A stretch of DNA of 64,000 nucleotides from Petrosia ficiformis. Lineage: Eukaryota > Porifera > Demospongiae > Haplosclerida > Petrosiidae. The stretch covers positions 4,236,001 through 4,300,000 of the forward strand of contig OX345636.1 of assembly GCA_947044365.1 (NCBI GenBank), written 5' to 3'. Of this stretch, positions 23,633-34,600 are shown in pieces; the first letter of the stretch is position 1, and every line of letters begins with the position of its first letter. Made by a program: the position numbers and the translations under genes. The notes under the pieces were generated by a model. That model was not told where the DNA came from. It did not search any database and saw only the letters and a list, made by a program, of their open reading frames with translations.

Positions 23633-25928
23633 AGGCGGAAGTGGAAGTAGGGATTAATATTCCTGACCTTCTAATTTAATTGAGACACTTTTAAGATTTA
23701 GGCACTTTTAAGATTTAGGCATGTTTAACATTTAGACTATTTTAACATTAATTTTATAGGCCTATAATTATATTTTTTACTGTTTTTTTTACTTCTTTGT
23801 TTTCTTTATACATGGCGCAGATAGGAAAATCTGTCATTTGTATCAAGTATTTTTGTATATACATGATAGTTATTATAGTCACAATAGTACAAAATGTAGT
23901 AGCACAGGTTCTGTTTAAATTTTGCAAATGTTTTGCAAAATTGTATCACCCCATACGTAAATGCATGATGTTTTTAAAAGCTGTCTAAGTATGTAATTAT
24001 AAAATCACACATTAAATCCTCATAAATATTTACAGTAAAATTGCAATGATAAGTGTAGGTCTCTATTGAATTTTATTTTGATGATCACTGCTGCATGCAT
24101 AATAACTAATATGCTTGCACTAGCATTTATATATAACCTTTGAGCAGGATATCTGGTCCATTTAATGTCAGCAGCTCACACCAATCAATTATTGTTTAAG
24201 CTATAGAACAAAATTGACTTACTATACTCACGCATACATACACAAATATACATGGATACATACCTATACATATGCAACAATAAGAACTATTGTTTTGCTG
24301 TTTTATTCATGATATTCAACAGTAATTGATTTGCATGTGCTGATTGCATCTATTGTAGAATTGTGGCTATTTGAATGGATGCTACTATAATTGCTCAAAC
24401 ATAGATAGATTGCAATGGTGCACAGCTTCCTTTTGGCATACTATAAAGCTAGCATAATTAGTGCCAAATTTCGTATGTGTGTATAATAATGTATTAATGT
24501 ACTTGTGTATTTGTATATTAAAACATACAGTCCAATATAATAATTATGTTCTGGTAATGATAGCTGATGACACTGCTACAAGCTAAACTCGTAAAGAAAC
24601 TTGGCAGGCAAACATGAGCAATCTCTGTTTCTCAACCAAAATGATAAATTTGATTTCTTTTCCTTGATGATTATCATGATAGCGGCATTCAGTGTAGATT
24701 GTTTTTTTTTTTGAAAATCTCCCAACACAATAAAACTTATTCACTGTATTTCGTTGAAGTTTTAACTATTGCAAAGAGAAAATAGGAAAATGGTGTCAGT
24801 CTATGAAATGTAATACTGTAAATGAGAAGCTTTTAAAATGTATTTTGTGCCAAAAGTGTATCAGTAAAATCATACATAATTGCACTTTTGAATGTGTCCA
24901 TGATAATACACTCATATACCCTGCATTAATAAGTAAAGCCAAATTCATTACTACCTCTTGACATGAAAGCAGTGTTTGAGATCATTCCAGTGTTGTGATA
25001 CCATTAATTATATTATATGTCTTCTTTCCTTAATCTAAAAATCTTTAATAGAGGGAAATTTATTATAATATTATTTCATTTCCCATTCAATCACCCACAC
25101 TGTATTATTATACAAATACATTACCGCATAAATATTATTATAATATATTATTATAATTATAATTCTAAAGCTGGTGCTAATACATAGCACCAGCTATAGA
25201 ATATAATTTATTTTTACTTCCATGTTATAAGTATGTATATATAGTTAAATGAAGCAAAAACAGAAAATTGATGAGGGTAATAATTATACACACGTTGTTT
25301 AGCAGTGCCTAAATAACTATTTTTTAATACTAACCATAATGCTTGGTGTATAAGTCATATATGTGTGCATATATGTGGCTAGTATTAACATGGTATTTTG
25401 GGTACTGTTCTGCTTTAGGCAATGTGAATAATGAATATACAAAGCTACTGGTGCAATGTCTATCATAACTTGCTACAGTTGAGACTGGAGATACACACAG
25501 TTTCTGTATTAATTTCGCTAATAAATGGAGTAACATAGTAGCTGTAATACCCTGATGACTGTGAATCTTTCTTTGCCATTTTTGCTGAATTTAGTGTACA
25601 TAGCACTACTTGTATTTTGCATGTGTAACTCTTTTAAATGAATATGAATCGATCAACTAGCTATAGTGTTATCTAATTTACAGAATCATCACAAAATAAA
25701 AGTGAAATCTGACTTAAAATACAATACAGTGTTTATTATATCAGCAAAGTTTATGTGACTGCCCAGTGCAAGTAAACAAACCATTTAAGCCCTACACAGC
25801 CTTACAAAATGAATGCAGTTTCAATGATCCCAATGATGAAAAGAATCAACATAGTTTAATGTTTAAGGTAGATCTCCTCAATCAATTTCAGTTCATTATC
25901 TCAGAAACAATATAATTAGTTATTATGT
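23633..25928. other. Gene-poor AT-rich region with one hairpin
   Basis: No convincing coding sequence. Just after the pseudogene ACACTTTTAAGATTTAGGCA is partly repeated. A small perfect hairpin lies at about 25163-25196 (AGCTGGTGCTA...TAGCACCAGCT). Short open frames such as 23797-23988 lack any recognisable motif or splice context. Confidence 0.45.
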
Positions 25929-26372
25929 TTGATAATTTCCCTTTATATTCCTAAGGCCCTAAGGGCCCTCCCTATAAATGCTTTCCACGGGGTTAAATCT
26001 ATATTATATATATATATATATAATTATATATATATATGTATGCTTGTGTCTCTTGCACCACTATGCATTGTATGTGTAGTTAAGGAAGTTGCTTCTTTCC
26101 CTTCAGTTCATCCAAGATCTGTGAACTTAGACTGCAATCAGGCTTACACTTACTTCTTCAGGCCCTACCTTCCGAGTACACAGGAAGGGGATTGACTAAA
26201 ACATGAATGGGACCGGAGCACAGACCATAACAAATTCCAACGGGGTCCATAAATGGGTCCGTGTTTTAGAATAAACTATGGTGACCCAGAATGACAATCA
26301 GTCGTATTGTCCTTCTGCGTACACCATAATAAACTGTCTGAAACGTGGATTACATTCCTAATATAAACCCAT
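25929..26372. other. GC-richer fragment, possibly transposon-derived
   Basis: GGCCCTAAGGGCCCTCC, CAGGCCCTACC and GGGTCCATAAATGGGTCC make this stretch stand out in base composition. An (AT)n run at about 26003-26037 interrupts it. I see no frame with a known motif. Confidence 0.35.
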
Positions 26373-26463
26373 TTTATAGATAGGCTTTTGTGATTTATAT
26401 GCTCGAGGTGGGTATTCAAACCACTCTAAATGAATTCACATATAAATCAAATAAACCACTGAA
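26373..26463. mobile_element. Short inverted-repeat element (TAGGCTT...AAGCCTA)
   Basis: TAGGCTTTTGTGATTTATATG is answered by CATATAAATCAAATAAACCA followed by GAAGCCTA. About 90 bp, non-coding, probable MITE. Confidence 0.6.
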
Positions 26464-26527
26464 GCCTATCATAACTATAACATATATTCTATAGCTGTAT
26501 ATATATATATATATATGTATATTATAT

Positions 26528-26686
26528 AGTATGCTAATACGTCCTATATACAAAATATAGGACCTGAGTTTTGTGTCCAAGAATGTGATAAAGCCCGAGC
26601 CTGCGAGGGCTATATCACATCCGAGGACACAAAACGAGGGTCCTATATTCAGTATATAGGACCTATTAGCATACTATATACAATAT
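26528..26686. mobile_element. Near-perfect palindromic element (GGTCCTATAT family)
   Basis: The left arm, GTATGCTAATACGTCCTATA through TTTGTGTCC...ATGTGATA, returns inverted to TATTAGCATAC with few mismatches. Each arm contains its own small inversion, TCCTATAT...ATATAGGA. One-arm relatives are in copy A (8107-8170) and copy B (13478-13540), where only one half remains. Confidence 0.75.
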
Positions 26687-26699
26687 ATTGTATGATGGT

Positions 26700-26790
26700 G
26701 ACATCTCCTGCATAGTGTGCAAATGGAAAGTCTAGATACAATATATAGGACTCACCACATCAAAGGGACGATGTCACCATCCTACTATAT
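26700..26790. mobile_element. Short TIR element (ATGGTGACATC)
   Basis: ATGGTGACATC is answered by GATGTCACCAT within about 90 bp, then an (AT)n run. A lone GATGGTGACATCTC end near 40812 suggests the family is dispersed. Confidence 0.5.
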
Positions 26791-26867
26791 ATATATATAT
26801 ATAATTATATTATATATATATATATATGTGTATACAAATTATATATATATAATTATTGTTTATAATT

Positions 26868-27172
26868 ACAAAAATAATAAAAAACATTTCCAATAAAAAT
26901 GAGAGAAGATGTAGGGATTTCAAAACCCAAAAAATATGCGAACAATGTTTGGTGGGACCCAATATTAAACAAACCACTTCAATATAACCCTACCTAAGTA
27001 CAGCTCTTTGTATTTTGTTTTATAGCAGTGTAAGTACTTATGTAGGGTTATATGGAAGTGATTTTGGGTCCTATGTTAGCTTCCCAACCTTGTTTGCATG
27101 CTTTTTGGGTTTTGACATCCCTACATCTTCTTTCATTTTTATTGAAAATGTTTTTTATTATTCTTGTACCAT
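26868..27172. mobile_element. Long inverted repeat, arms about 135 bp
   Basis: The left arm (AATAATAAAAAACATTTCCA, then GAAGATGTAGGGAT, TTGGTGGGACCCA, ATATAACCCTAC) is matched by an inverted right arm (GTAGGGTTATATGGAAGTG, TTTTGGGTCC, ATCCCTACATCTTC, GAAAATGTTTTTTATTATT). The loop is only about 30 bases. Frames here encode nothing recognisable. A transcript would fold into a long hairpin. Confidence 0.75.
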
Positions 27173-27493
27173 TATAAAATCATACAATCATAAATGCATT
27201 AAAATTTGTTTATCAATAATAGTCAGTCTTTTGTATTTATTTATTGATTATCATTCTCTTTCACTTGCAGATGATGTATATTCTCTATTTCACTTACAGC
27301 ACTGTCTGCAGTCCTGCAAGAAGTAGTGTCAGTCACTGTGTCAACCGTTCAGTATTCCAATGCTTATCATATTATTATACAATAGCTTTATTATTAATAA
27401 TTAATGTATTTGCTCACAAATGTTATCACTATGCTTATGATTTCAATGTAACAAAGCACCACATTTTTAGCTTCCATGTTCCGAGTACACGAT

Positions 27494-27504
27494 TGCGCAT
27501 GCGT
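27494..27504. promoter_or_regulatory. NRF1-like site (TGCGCATGCGT)
   Basis: TGCGCATGCGT is a near-consensus palindromic NRF1 element in a very AT-rich context. Twenty-two bases on is AAAATGGCGTCC, which matches a YY1-type initiator motif overlapping a start codon. The pair is typical of TATA-less housekeeping promoters in animals, from established knowledge. Confidence 0.5.
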
Positions 27505-27525
27505 AATTAATTTCCTTTTAAGAAA

Positions 27526-27636
27526 ATGGCGTCCAATTCGAGACTGTCTTCTTTCATAGTATTTGTAGATATCATCTCGATACTTGTAGACCAGCATTTT
27601 ACTATAAATTCGACTGGAATGGTGCTAGATTCATGA
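27526..27636 (+). CDS. Possible small ORF or first exon (36 codons)
   Basis: AAAATGGCGTCC begins a frame MASNSRLSSFIVFVDIISIL that continues with VDQHFTINSTGM and stops at 27634. The predicted segment FIVFVDIISILV is hydrophobic, like a short membrane helix or signal anchor. The start context and the adjacent NRF1-like site are the main support. It could instead be the first exon of a spliced gene or simply promoter sequence. No downstream exon was recognised, and the following sequence to 28500 is AT-rich with an (AT)n tract at 27951-27987. Confidence 0.3.
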   Translation: MASNSRLSSFIVFVDIISILVDQHFTINSTGMVLDS

Positions 27637-27947
27637 TTTGTCTGAAAAATAATAATAATATGATGATTTTGCCAGTTTTGCCACTCGCCGGTTCTCTACC
27701 TTAACAACAATCTTTGGCCATCTAGAAGATGTTGGTAGTCATAAAAACACTAAATATGAATAGGTATATGTGTATTAAAACCTATCTGTATATATTACCA
27801 GAGATCGCAGGTCATCACTTCAAATTGAAATGTATGGGCGGCCTTTTTTTTCCATGCCATCACTACATAGAGAGTACTACCATATCTCTGATATAGGAAT
27901 TCTACACTCTTGGTAGGACTTCGAGTGTAGGTTGTAACGCACACGAA

Positions 27948-27991
<44 letters not shown>

Positions 27992-28510
27992 TATATAATA
28001 TAATCTCAGCTAGTATAATAATTGTTCAGTAAAATATTGCCTGCAAATATTTTCTTGTTAGTACTGAATCATTCTTGTTTCACAACTCCTTCACTGCAAA
28101 AATATAACTGTTAAAGTAACAAATTTATTGGTTAGTTCAGTTGCAAGGAATAGTGGAAATTGTAATTTAATTGGTCGTGTAGGTTGTTATGGATATACAT
28201 GTAATTATAATCTAATAATTGTAATTTCAATGCCCATATGCTGTCTAATAGATGTACAAAGAAATAGAATAAGAATTTAAATTGAGTCATTGCAGGTTTC
28301 CAAACCTTTTTTGTGCTTCTAATATGACATTTTAGGCACGATAATTGATTATTATTGCTACATATAATTTGACATATTGTAATATAATTGGAACAAAGTA
28401 GCTGTGATATTAGATTTATTTATCCTCAACAACCGACTAATTGTTAAATCCTTGTAACTGCACAAAACAATATATATGTTCTTTTAACAATTCTAATTTT
28501 GGTGAGGGTA
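27637..28510. other. Non-coding region with (AT)n and CACTGCAAAAA elements
   Basis: A microsatellite of TA dinucleotides (27951-27987) is followed by a TIR-family fragment, CACTGCAAAAATATAACTG near 28093 with the internal words TTGGTTAGTTCAGTTGCAAGG. No gene is visible. Confidence 0.5.
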
Positions 28511-28824
28511 CTGTTTGTATTTTCTGTTTGATTAGAAGATGGCCAGCTCAAACAATGTAGCTAATTGCACAGCTGTATAAATGCTAGTTACATATTTATT
28601 TATAACGGGATATATGACTGCACTATTTTTTTCAAAATATGACATTCATTTTTTTAAAATTCTTTCAATTTGTTTACATTAATAACAATGTTTGGGGGGA
28701 AAAATTAAAACAGAAACTACATTTTTACAACTATAGTATATAGCACATGTCATTATAAAAGAAATTATAAAAATTAAACATTGTACAGAATGGACATACA
28801 TTAAAAGCATGTACACATTTTCAG

Positions 28825-29419
28825 TTAAAAAACAAGGGTTAGTTCAAGGTGACGATGAGAGTCATCACCATTGCCATCAATCCAGTGTTTGACATGAAAG
28901 TCACTTGTTGCCAGCTCATAATCATTGCCACTTTTGATGAATGTGACAATTGTCTCAATATTCCAACCATCATTGCTATTCTCCATTATAGTGATTGATT
29001 TGATATCATATTTCATGACACAATAATCTAAAAGAAAGTCATCTTTAAAACTTATTTTCCACAGGTCTCCCTTGTGCCTCTGGTAATCATCTCCTGGGAG
29101 GTTTGGAAGAAGACTATGTTTGGTAACTCCACCAGTTAGGCCAATTTTCACAGCATGACCAACATCACTTCCTGCATTATTGAGGCCTGAAGTGAATGCC
29201 ATTATGTAGAGAGAGTCCAGACATGCTCCTGTACAAGAAAAGAAATTATATATAAACCAGATTATGCAGACTTGTTACAGCATATAATTATGTATACTTA
29301 CTAAGAGAAATAGATTTTTTTTGTTCACGATTCTCTAGTGTATCAATGACTAGAACAGGTTTAATGATACTGGACAGAGACAAGAGTCCTGATATAACAA
29401 GTATGTTCATGCTTAACAT
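28825..29419 (-). CDS. Secreted PLAT/LH2-like domain protein, copy 1
   Basis: Two coding exons: 29302-29419 (start ATG at 29419) and 28825-29228, joined across a 73-bp GTAAGT...CAG intron, giving 173 residues. Residues 1-21 (MLSMNILVISGLLSLSSIIK) form a signal peptide, so the product is secreted. The domain starts about residue 43 (LDSLYIMAFTSG) and holds LWKISFKDD, KYDIKSITIMENSNDGWNIE and a final strand ending HWIDGN. That order matches the PLAT fold (beta sandwich that binds lipids or proteins) of small secreted PLAT-only proteins: IxxxxxxGWxxxxV near the middle and F.V..W near the end. The match is by pattern only. A splice donor at 29622-29627 and an acceptor before the ATG imply a 5'-UTR intron. 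Copies 2 and 3 share this structure. Its promoter side differs from theirs, with no GC-rich CGCCTACG(C/T)GGGGG box. Confidence 0.8.
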
Positions 29420-30415
29420 ATTGTGATTATTTAGAAAGAAAATGACCAGACTTTTGAGTGTGGATATATCTAATATTTAGAATATAAATTAATAATTTTT
29501 TATGATTATTATATAAATTATGATACTTATTGCATGTACAGTACTACTGCAAAAACTATGGTTATAATCAAAAGTCTCTGCTTTGAGAGTAGTTATCACA
29601 CAAAAATTATAATACACATATACTTACTCTGAAAACTTCCGAAAAGTAAATGGTAAAATTATACAACTCAATTGAAGTTAGCCTCACATTCAGTAGCCTC
29701 GCATTCCACACCTCACTGTAAACCCCGCCTAGCGAAATTCTTTTGGTTTATTAACTTGTTGTGGAATGTACAAAGGTTGGGCTGATTTAACTATCGTGCG
29801 GGTGGGGCTGGCTAGTTGCGATAATATGATAATTATTATATATATTATATATAACTAAGTTTATGATAATTATTATTAATATATAATATATGTAACATGT
29901 TAAACTTAGGGACTGGTTGTTTCCAAAACGGACAAAGTGAAAGAATAATCTAGGATTTCGCTGAGAGCAGTAATGTTGTGTTCTATTTGTCTAGGTCTAC
30001 CTTCTGTTATGTTTTATGTTGTTTTATAATAATTTTTACAAGTGTCACCATATAATACAGACTAGAACTTTCTATTGTTATTGTGTATTACTTGTCTAAC
30101 AAGTGCTATAATATATGTTGTGTATTACTATCAGTATGTTAAGTTGCATAATAATTTTCTGTTAAGTGTTGTGTTGTGCAATACTTTTCACAAGAATTAT
30201 ATATTTATAGTCAAGAACTTTCTTAGGTTGTGTAATACATTTTGTGTTATGTTGTGTAATGTTCAATCTAGAATCTTCCATATTGTGTAATACTTATTTC
30301 TTCTTATAATCATTTCACTATATAAAACCATTACAAAAGTGGTCAAGATTAACTTCCTTATAGTCATAGTACTGGTTAGTAGTTGGAGTAGAGTTGTTAT
30401 TCAAGCTCGGTTGAC
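29420..30415. promoter_or_regulatory. Divergent intergenic region between PLAT copy 1 and the large + gene
   Basis: It holds the 5' leader and leader intron of PLAT copy 1, then a short GC-richer patch (29697-29820, CCCCGCC, GGTGGGGCTGG) able to act as a shared promoter. From about 30000 the word TTGTGTAATAC or TTGTGTATTAC recurs five or more times. The large + gene starts at 30416, so both genes diverge from here. Confidence 0.45.
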
Positions 30416-31664
30416 ATGGTATGGATCAAGAACATTGAATTGTATGACATTATGCTATTGACATTTAGGGTCGAAGGAAAAAGTACAAAATCTGTACTAA
30501 GAGATTAGTGGAGCTTATATGTCTACATGGTTTGCCTCCAAAATGTAAAAAAGGTTCACGCACAACACCTGATGGGTATTGGATGAGACTGTCTCAGGAA
30601 CTTTCAGGAAGATCAAAACCTTCTCCTGCATTTATCAAAGCAGTATACTGCTATTGGCATAAGGATTTACAGCTTGTACAATCTCAAGTTATGCAACTGT
30701 TACCAGATGATGATCAGGTAACGAACTGTTACATATTATAATTGCATAATATTTTAGAGATACTAACTATTACTTAGAAACAAGTTAATAGTAGGACACA
30801 AATAAAATCTGATCAACTTGAAAGAGAGCTGGTATAGAATGATAATTTAGTTGTAAAAACATTATTTAACTGGGAAATGTAAATTTTAATATAGCAGTTT
30901 TCAAAGCAGAAGTAAAAAGATTTAAATTTAGATGTCTCAGTGACTGGTATAATAATTATATATGCAAGGTAATTTTATCACCATTTTTAACTTTCAAATT
31001 ACAGGATTACTTCGCAGTGAAAGTATTTCTAATTTGAGTACAAAAAATATTGCTGATGTGAGTATGACACCAGTACCTAATATCACAACATTAAGTTCAG
31101 TGCCAACCATAACAATCCCTATGAGTATACCACACCAGTTAACGGAAGGAAAATATGATGAAGAAAATGCTGAATTGTATTGTTTATGTAAAAAAGCTTA
31201 TGATGAGCGGTATGTCCTAAGCATACCAATGCACATTATTTATTTATCTGAACTACATGCAGGTTTATGCTGATGTGCAACTTCTGCTTACAGTTCTATC
31301 ATTTAGATTGCATTGGTCTGGATATATCTGAAGAAAAAGCAAAGAGTATTGGAATTTATAAATGCTCTTTATGTGAAATTAATGGGAAAACAGAAGTTCT
31401 TTATGAAGAAGGTATATACATAAATGTTTTAGAAACCACAATTGTTTGATTGATTAGCATTTCTCTTTTCAGAGAATCGCTACAAAACAGCTATGAATCT
31501 TGCATATGGAGAGGTATTGAATAGGCTATAGATATGATTGTATATATATAGTTTTAATTAATTTATCTTAATGCACATAACATTAATCAATGTAGGAAAA
31601 ACTTGATGCTGGACTTCCACTTTGCCTTTCAACTCCGTTAGAATGGTCAGAAAAAAAGTTGCAA
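30416..31664 (+). other. N-terminal region and PHD finger of the composite gene
   Basis: Exons: 30416-30418, 30469-30717, one unresolved, 31005-31209, 31263-31411, 31473-31513 and 31596-31664. The PHD finger is split by the intron after GATGAGCG (phase 2). Its ligands read C-L-C, then MCNFC, HLDC and KCSLC, giving the C4-H-C3 order with an aromatic residue two before the final pairs. PHD fingers read histone H3 tails; in a transposase this can target insertion to marked chromatin. The first 84 residues are basic with KKYKICTKRL and no known motif. Confidence 0.85.
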
Positions 31665-34600
31665 GTATATTATTGTAGTAATCTATTATCATTTTGGAAT
31701 TATTGACATTATTCCTACACAGCACCATGTTTCTTCTCCTGATTGGGAGGAAAACAGTTATTTTTGTGCATCACTTCAAAAGGAAGTTAAGATAAAGCTC
31801 TCTTGGGATGAGTGGGAATCCATGGGAGGTCCCCAACATACTCTCAGTGATGAATGGTATATTCCCGTCATAAAACTATTGTCAGCAACAAACCCATTTT
31901 GTACGTTGATGTTTGACAGAAAGTGGGTGAAGCAATCATTTCGAAAACAGTCTAAATATCTTTTTAGATGCTATGGTCACTGTGCTTTTGCAAATTGCCA
32001 AGTATCCTTCCGTTTTTGTGTTTTGGATGCAAAATTTGAGCCAAAAAATCACCAATCGCTTGATGTAGAAATTTATTATAATGGTAATCCTTTCATTTAA
32101 AAGGTGAGAAACATTCTCGACCAATCAAAAAGTCAGAACGTTCTCTCCTTAAGCATTCGTTGAAATTTAATTCACCATCTTCCATTTATATGAAAAGATT
32201 CTCCAAACTCTCCGAGATAGAACTTGATTCAGGAAATAGGGATAAAGTTGGAAGTAGTCCGTCTGTCTTACAAAAAATTTCCTCTGAGGGTAAAAAAGAG
32301 GAATACAGAGATGTTGATTTGATTACCTCTCTTCACATACTGAAGTGTGAATTTGATGGTACTCACTCAGCTGGCCATGGAGCATGTGCCGAATACATTC
32401 AAAGAATTTGTGCATTTCCTTTCCATGTGATGTGCTACACTCCAATTGGAATTCGCTTGTATCATTACCTTGCCAAAGACAGTACGTTATTTTGTGATGC
32501 TACTGGAACAATTGTATCCATGAAAGGTCAGAATTGCATCAAAGATAAAGCTTTGTATTATGCCTTAGTTTTGAGACATCCTTCAGGCAAGCATCCTTCG
32601 GTTGCCTTTGCAGAATTTTTATCAAACGAACACTCTGTTCTTGCTGTTTGTTTCTTCTTAGAAAATTTCCGAAATCACGAAAGAAACATTTATGGTCGAA
32701 AAAACCTCATAATCCCAAAGCACGTGGTCATTGACAGGAGCTTAGTTTTACTGTTGAGCTTTCTAAAAGTTTATAATTCTGAGTCTCTTTCTGATTATGT
32801 ACATCGGTGTTTTAGAATAGTGACTGGGTGTGCAGAGACAGGTGATCATAACTTAATGTTCATCCATGCATGTGTAAGTCATGTGATGAAAAGTGCTAGG
32901 AATGATTTCAAAAAGCTCTTGTAAGTGTATAGTATTCGTTTATGAATATTTGCACATTGCTATTTCATTTATTGCAGCAAAGGTGAAGGTTATCGATTTG
33001 CCATGTATGCATTTTCCATCCTTCTTAATTCATGGAGTTTAGAACAATTTATTTCAAGACTGAGACTCTGTGTTACTGTTTTCCAGTCACCTACTGTTGA
33101 TGAACCTGTGTACAGTAGTTACGAACAGTTAATGCAAATAATGAGAGAGCTGCCAAATGAAGAGAATGAGAGTGATGAAAGTCCATTGTTAACTGATCAT
33201 AATCTCCTCAGTGACGATTTTTCAGAAGATACTTCTGAAGAAAGAGAAGTTTACATGGAAGCTAGTAGGCCTTTCCTTCCTTATATAATGGGAAGGATAA
33301 GCGATGTACATATATCAGGTAATAGTGATGGTAAATCTAATAATCTCTTTCAGTTTGGGTGGCTGAACACTATGGAACGAAAGTGGCTATCTCTAACACC
33401 ATTTTGGTCATGCATCCTAAGAGGTATCATTCTACATTCCTTTAATTGGCAACTCACTTTGTCTTCAATTAAATAGGTGATCCATCTCGTTACAAGAATT
33501 GGCAAGGTGCTCAGTCTACTGAGTTTGCTGATGTGTCTGCAGTGAGTTTGCAATATTGAACTACCATGTTAATAAAGTCATGCATCCTAAGAGGTATCAT
33601 TCTACATTCATTTAATTGGCAACCTACTTTGTCTTCAATTAAATAGGTGATCCATCTCGTTACAAGGATTGGCAAGGTGCCCAGTCTACTGAGTTTGCTG
33701 ATGTGTCTGCAGTGAGTTTGCAATATTGAACTACCATGTTAATAAAGTCGCTTTAATTTGTTTAGCAAGTTGCTGTAGAGAGAACTTCAGGAGCAATTGA
33801 GGCCTGGAATGGTATATTAAAGAATAATGACCATCCCAACCATCGCCTGAGACCAGATATTTTTATTAAAGATCATTACCCAATACTTAAGGGTAGGCAA
33901 ATGGCTTTTATCGACAATTTGTCCTCTAAACAGAAGAAAAAATTGACAGTCAGTGTTTCCTTACTTTAGTTATGGTATGTAATAATCAACTTTTTTTGCA
34001 GAGAACCTTGAATAAACCGAACAAACCGTTGAAGGAAGAGTGGGCAAGGAGACCTAAGAAGAGGAAGTTACCTTTTACTAATCGTGGAATATATCAGCAA
34101 CCACCATTAAAAAACTTCAAAATTTTAAAGTATGGTTATACTACAAATGAATTCAAACATGCATGCACACAGTAATTCCCTATATGCATTCACTATAATA
34201 GCACCCCAGAGCAAGATAAAGTAGACAAAATGGACCCAGTTTTGGATTGTGTAATCATTAAAAGCAGCAGGTATGTGGCACTTATAAAAATTTTTGCTGT
34301 TCATTTATCAATTTTGCTTAAGAGCAACTAGTCAGAAAACTGAGGTAAATATTAAATATGATATTATGCTCAATCCTATGTCACAAAATGCTTTGTCTAG
34401 GATATTACATCGTTGCCTATAATCTTGAGAAAGCAGCCAAATAGGGGCATTTCTAATAAATGTTTGAAGTATTGTTGGGGTAACTCAGTCATTCAAGCCC
34501 TGGAATGCACTAGCCTGCCACTTTTTCTACAAGGTAAACTTACACTACTGACCTCATTTTATATTCAACATGCATGTCACGCTCAACAGGAATTCCATTG

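Larger units (their letters stand above)
31723..34129 (+). other. DDE-transposase-like core of the composite gene
   Basis: Exons: 31723-32083, 32104-32920, 32978-33423, 33477-33541 or 33647-33711, 33766-33948 and 34002-34129. Before the core a region with Cys/His (RCYGHCAFANC) could be a zinc-binding DNA-recognition segment of the WRKY/FLYWCH sort seen in MULE transposases. The core has LFCDATGTIV (first Asp), KALYYALVLRHPSG, HVVIDRSLVLLLSFLKVYN (second Asp) and FIHACVSHVMKSA (Cys/His helix region). This arrangement is that of MULE- and KDZ-like transposases; I cannot say which. The acidic third residue is not certain, so activity is unknown. The core is followed by the basic linker WARRPKKRKLPF. 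Confidence 0.65.
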
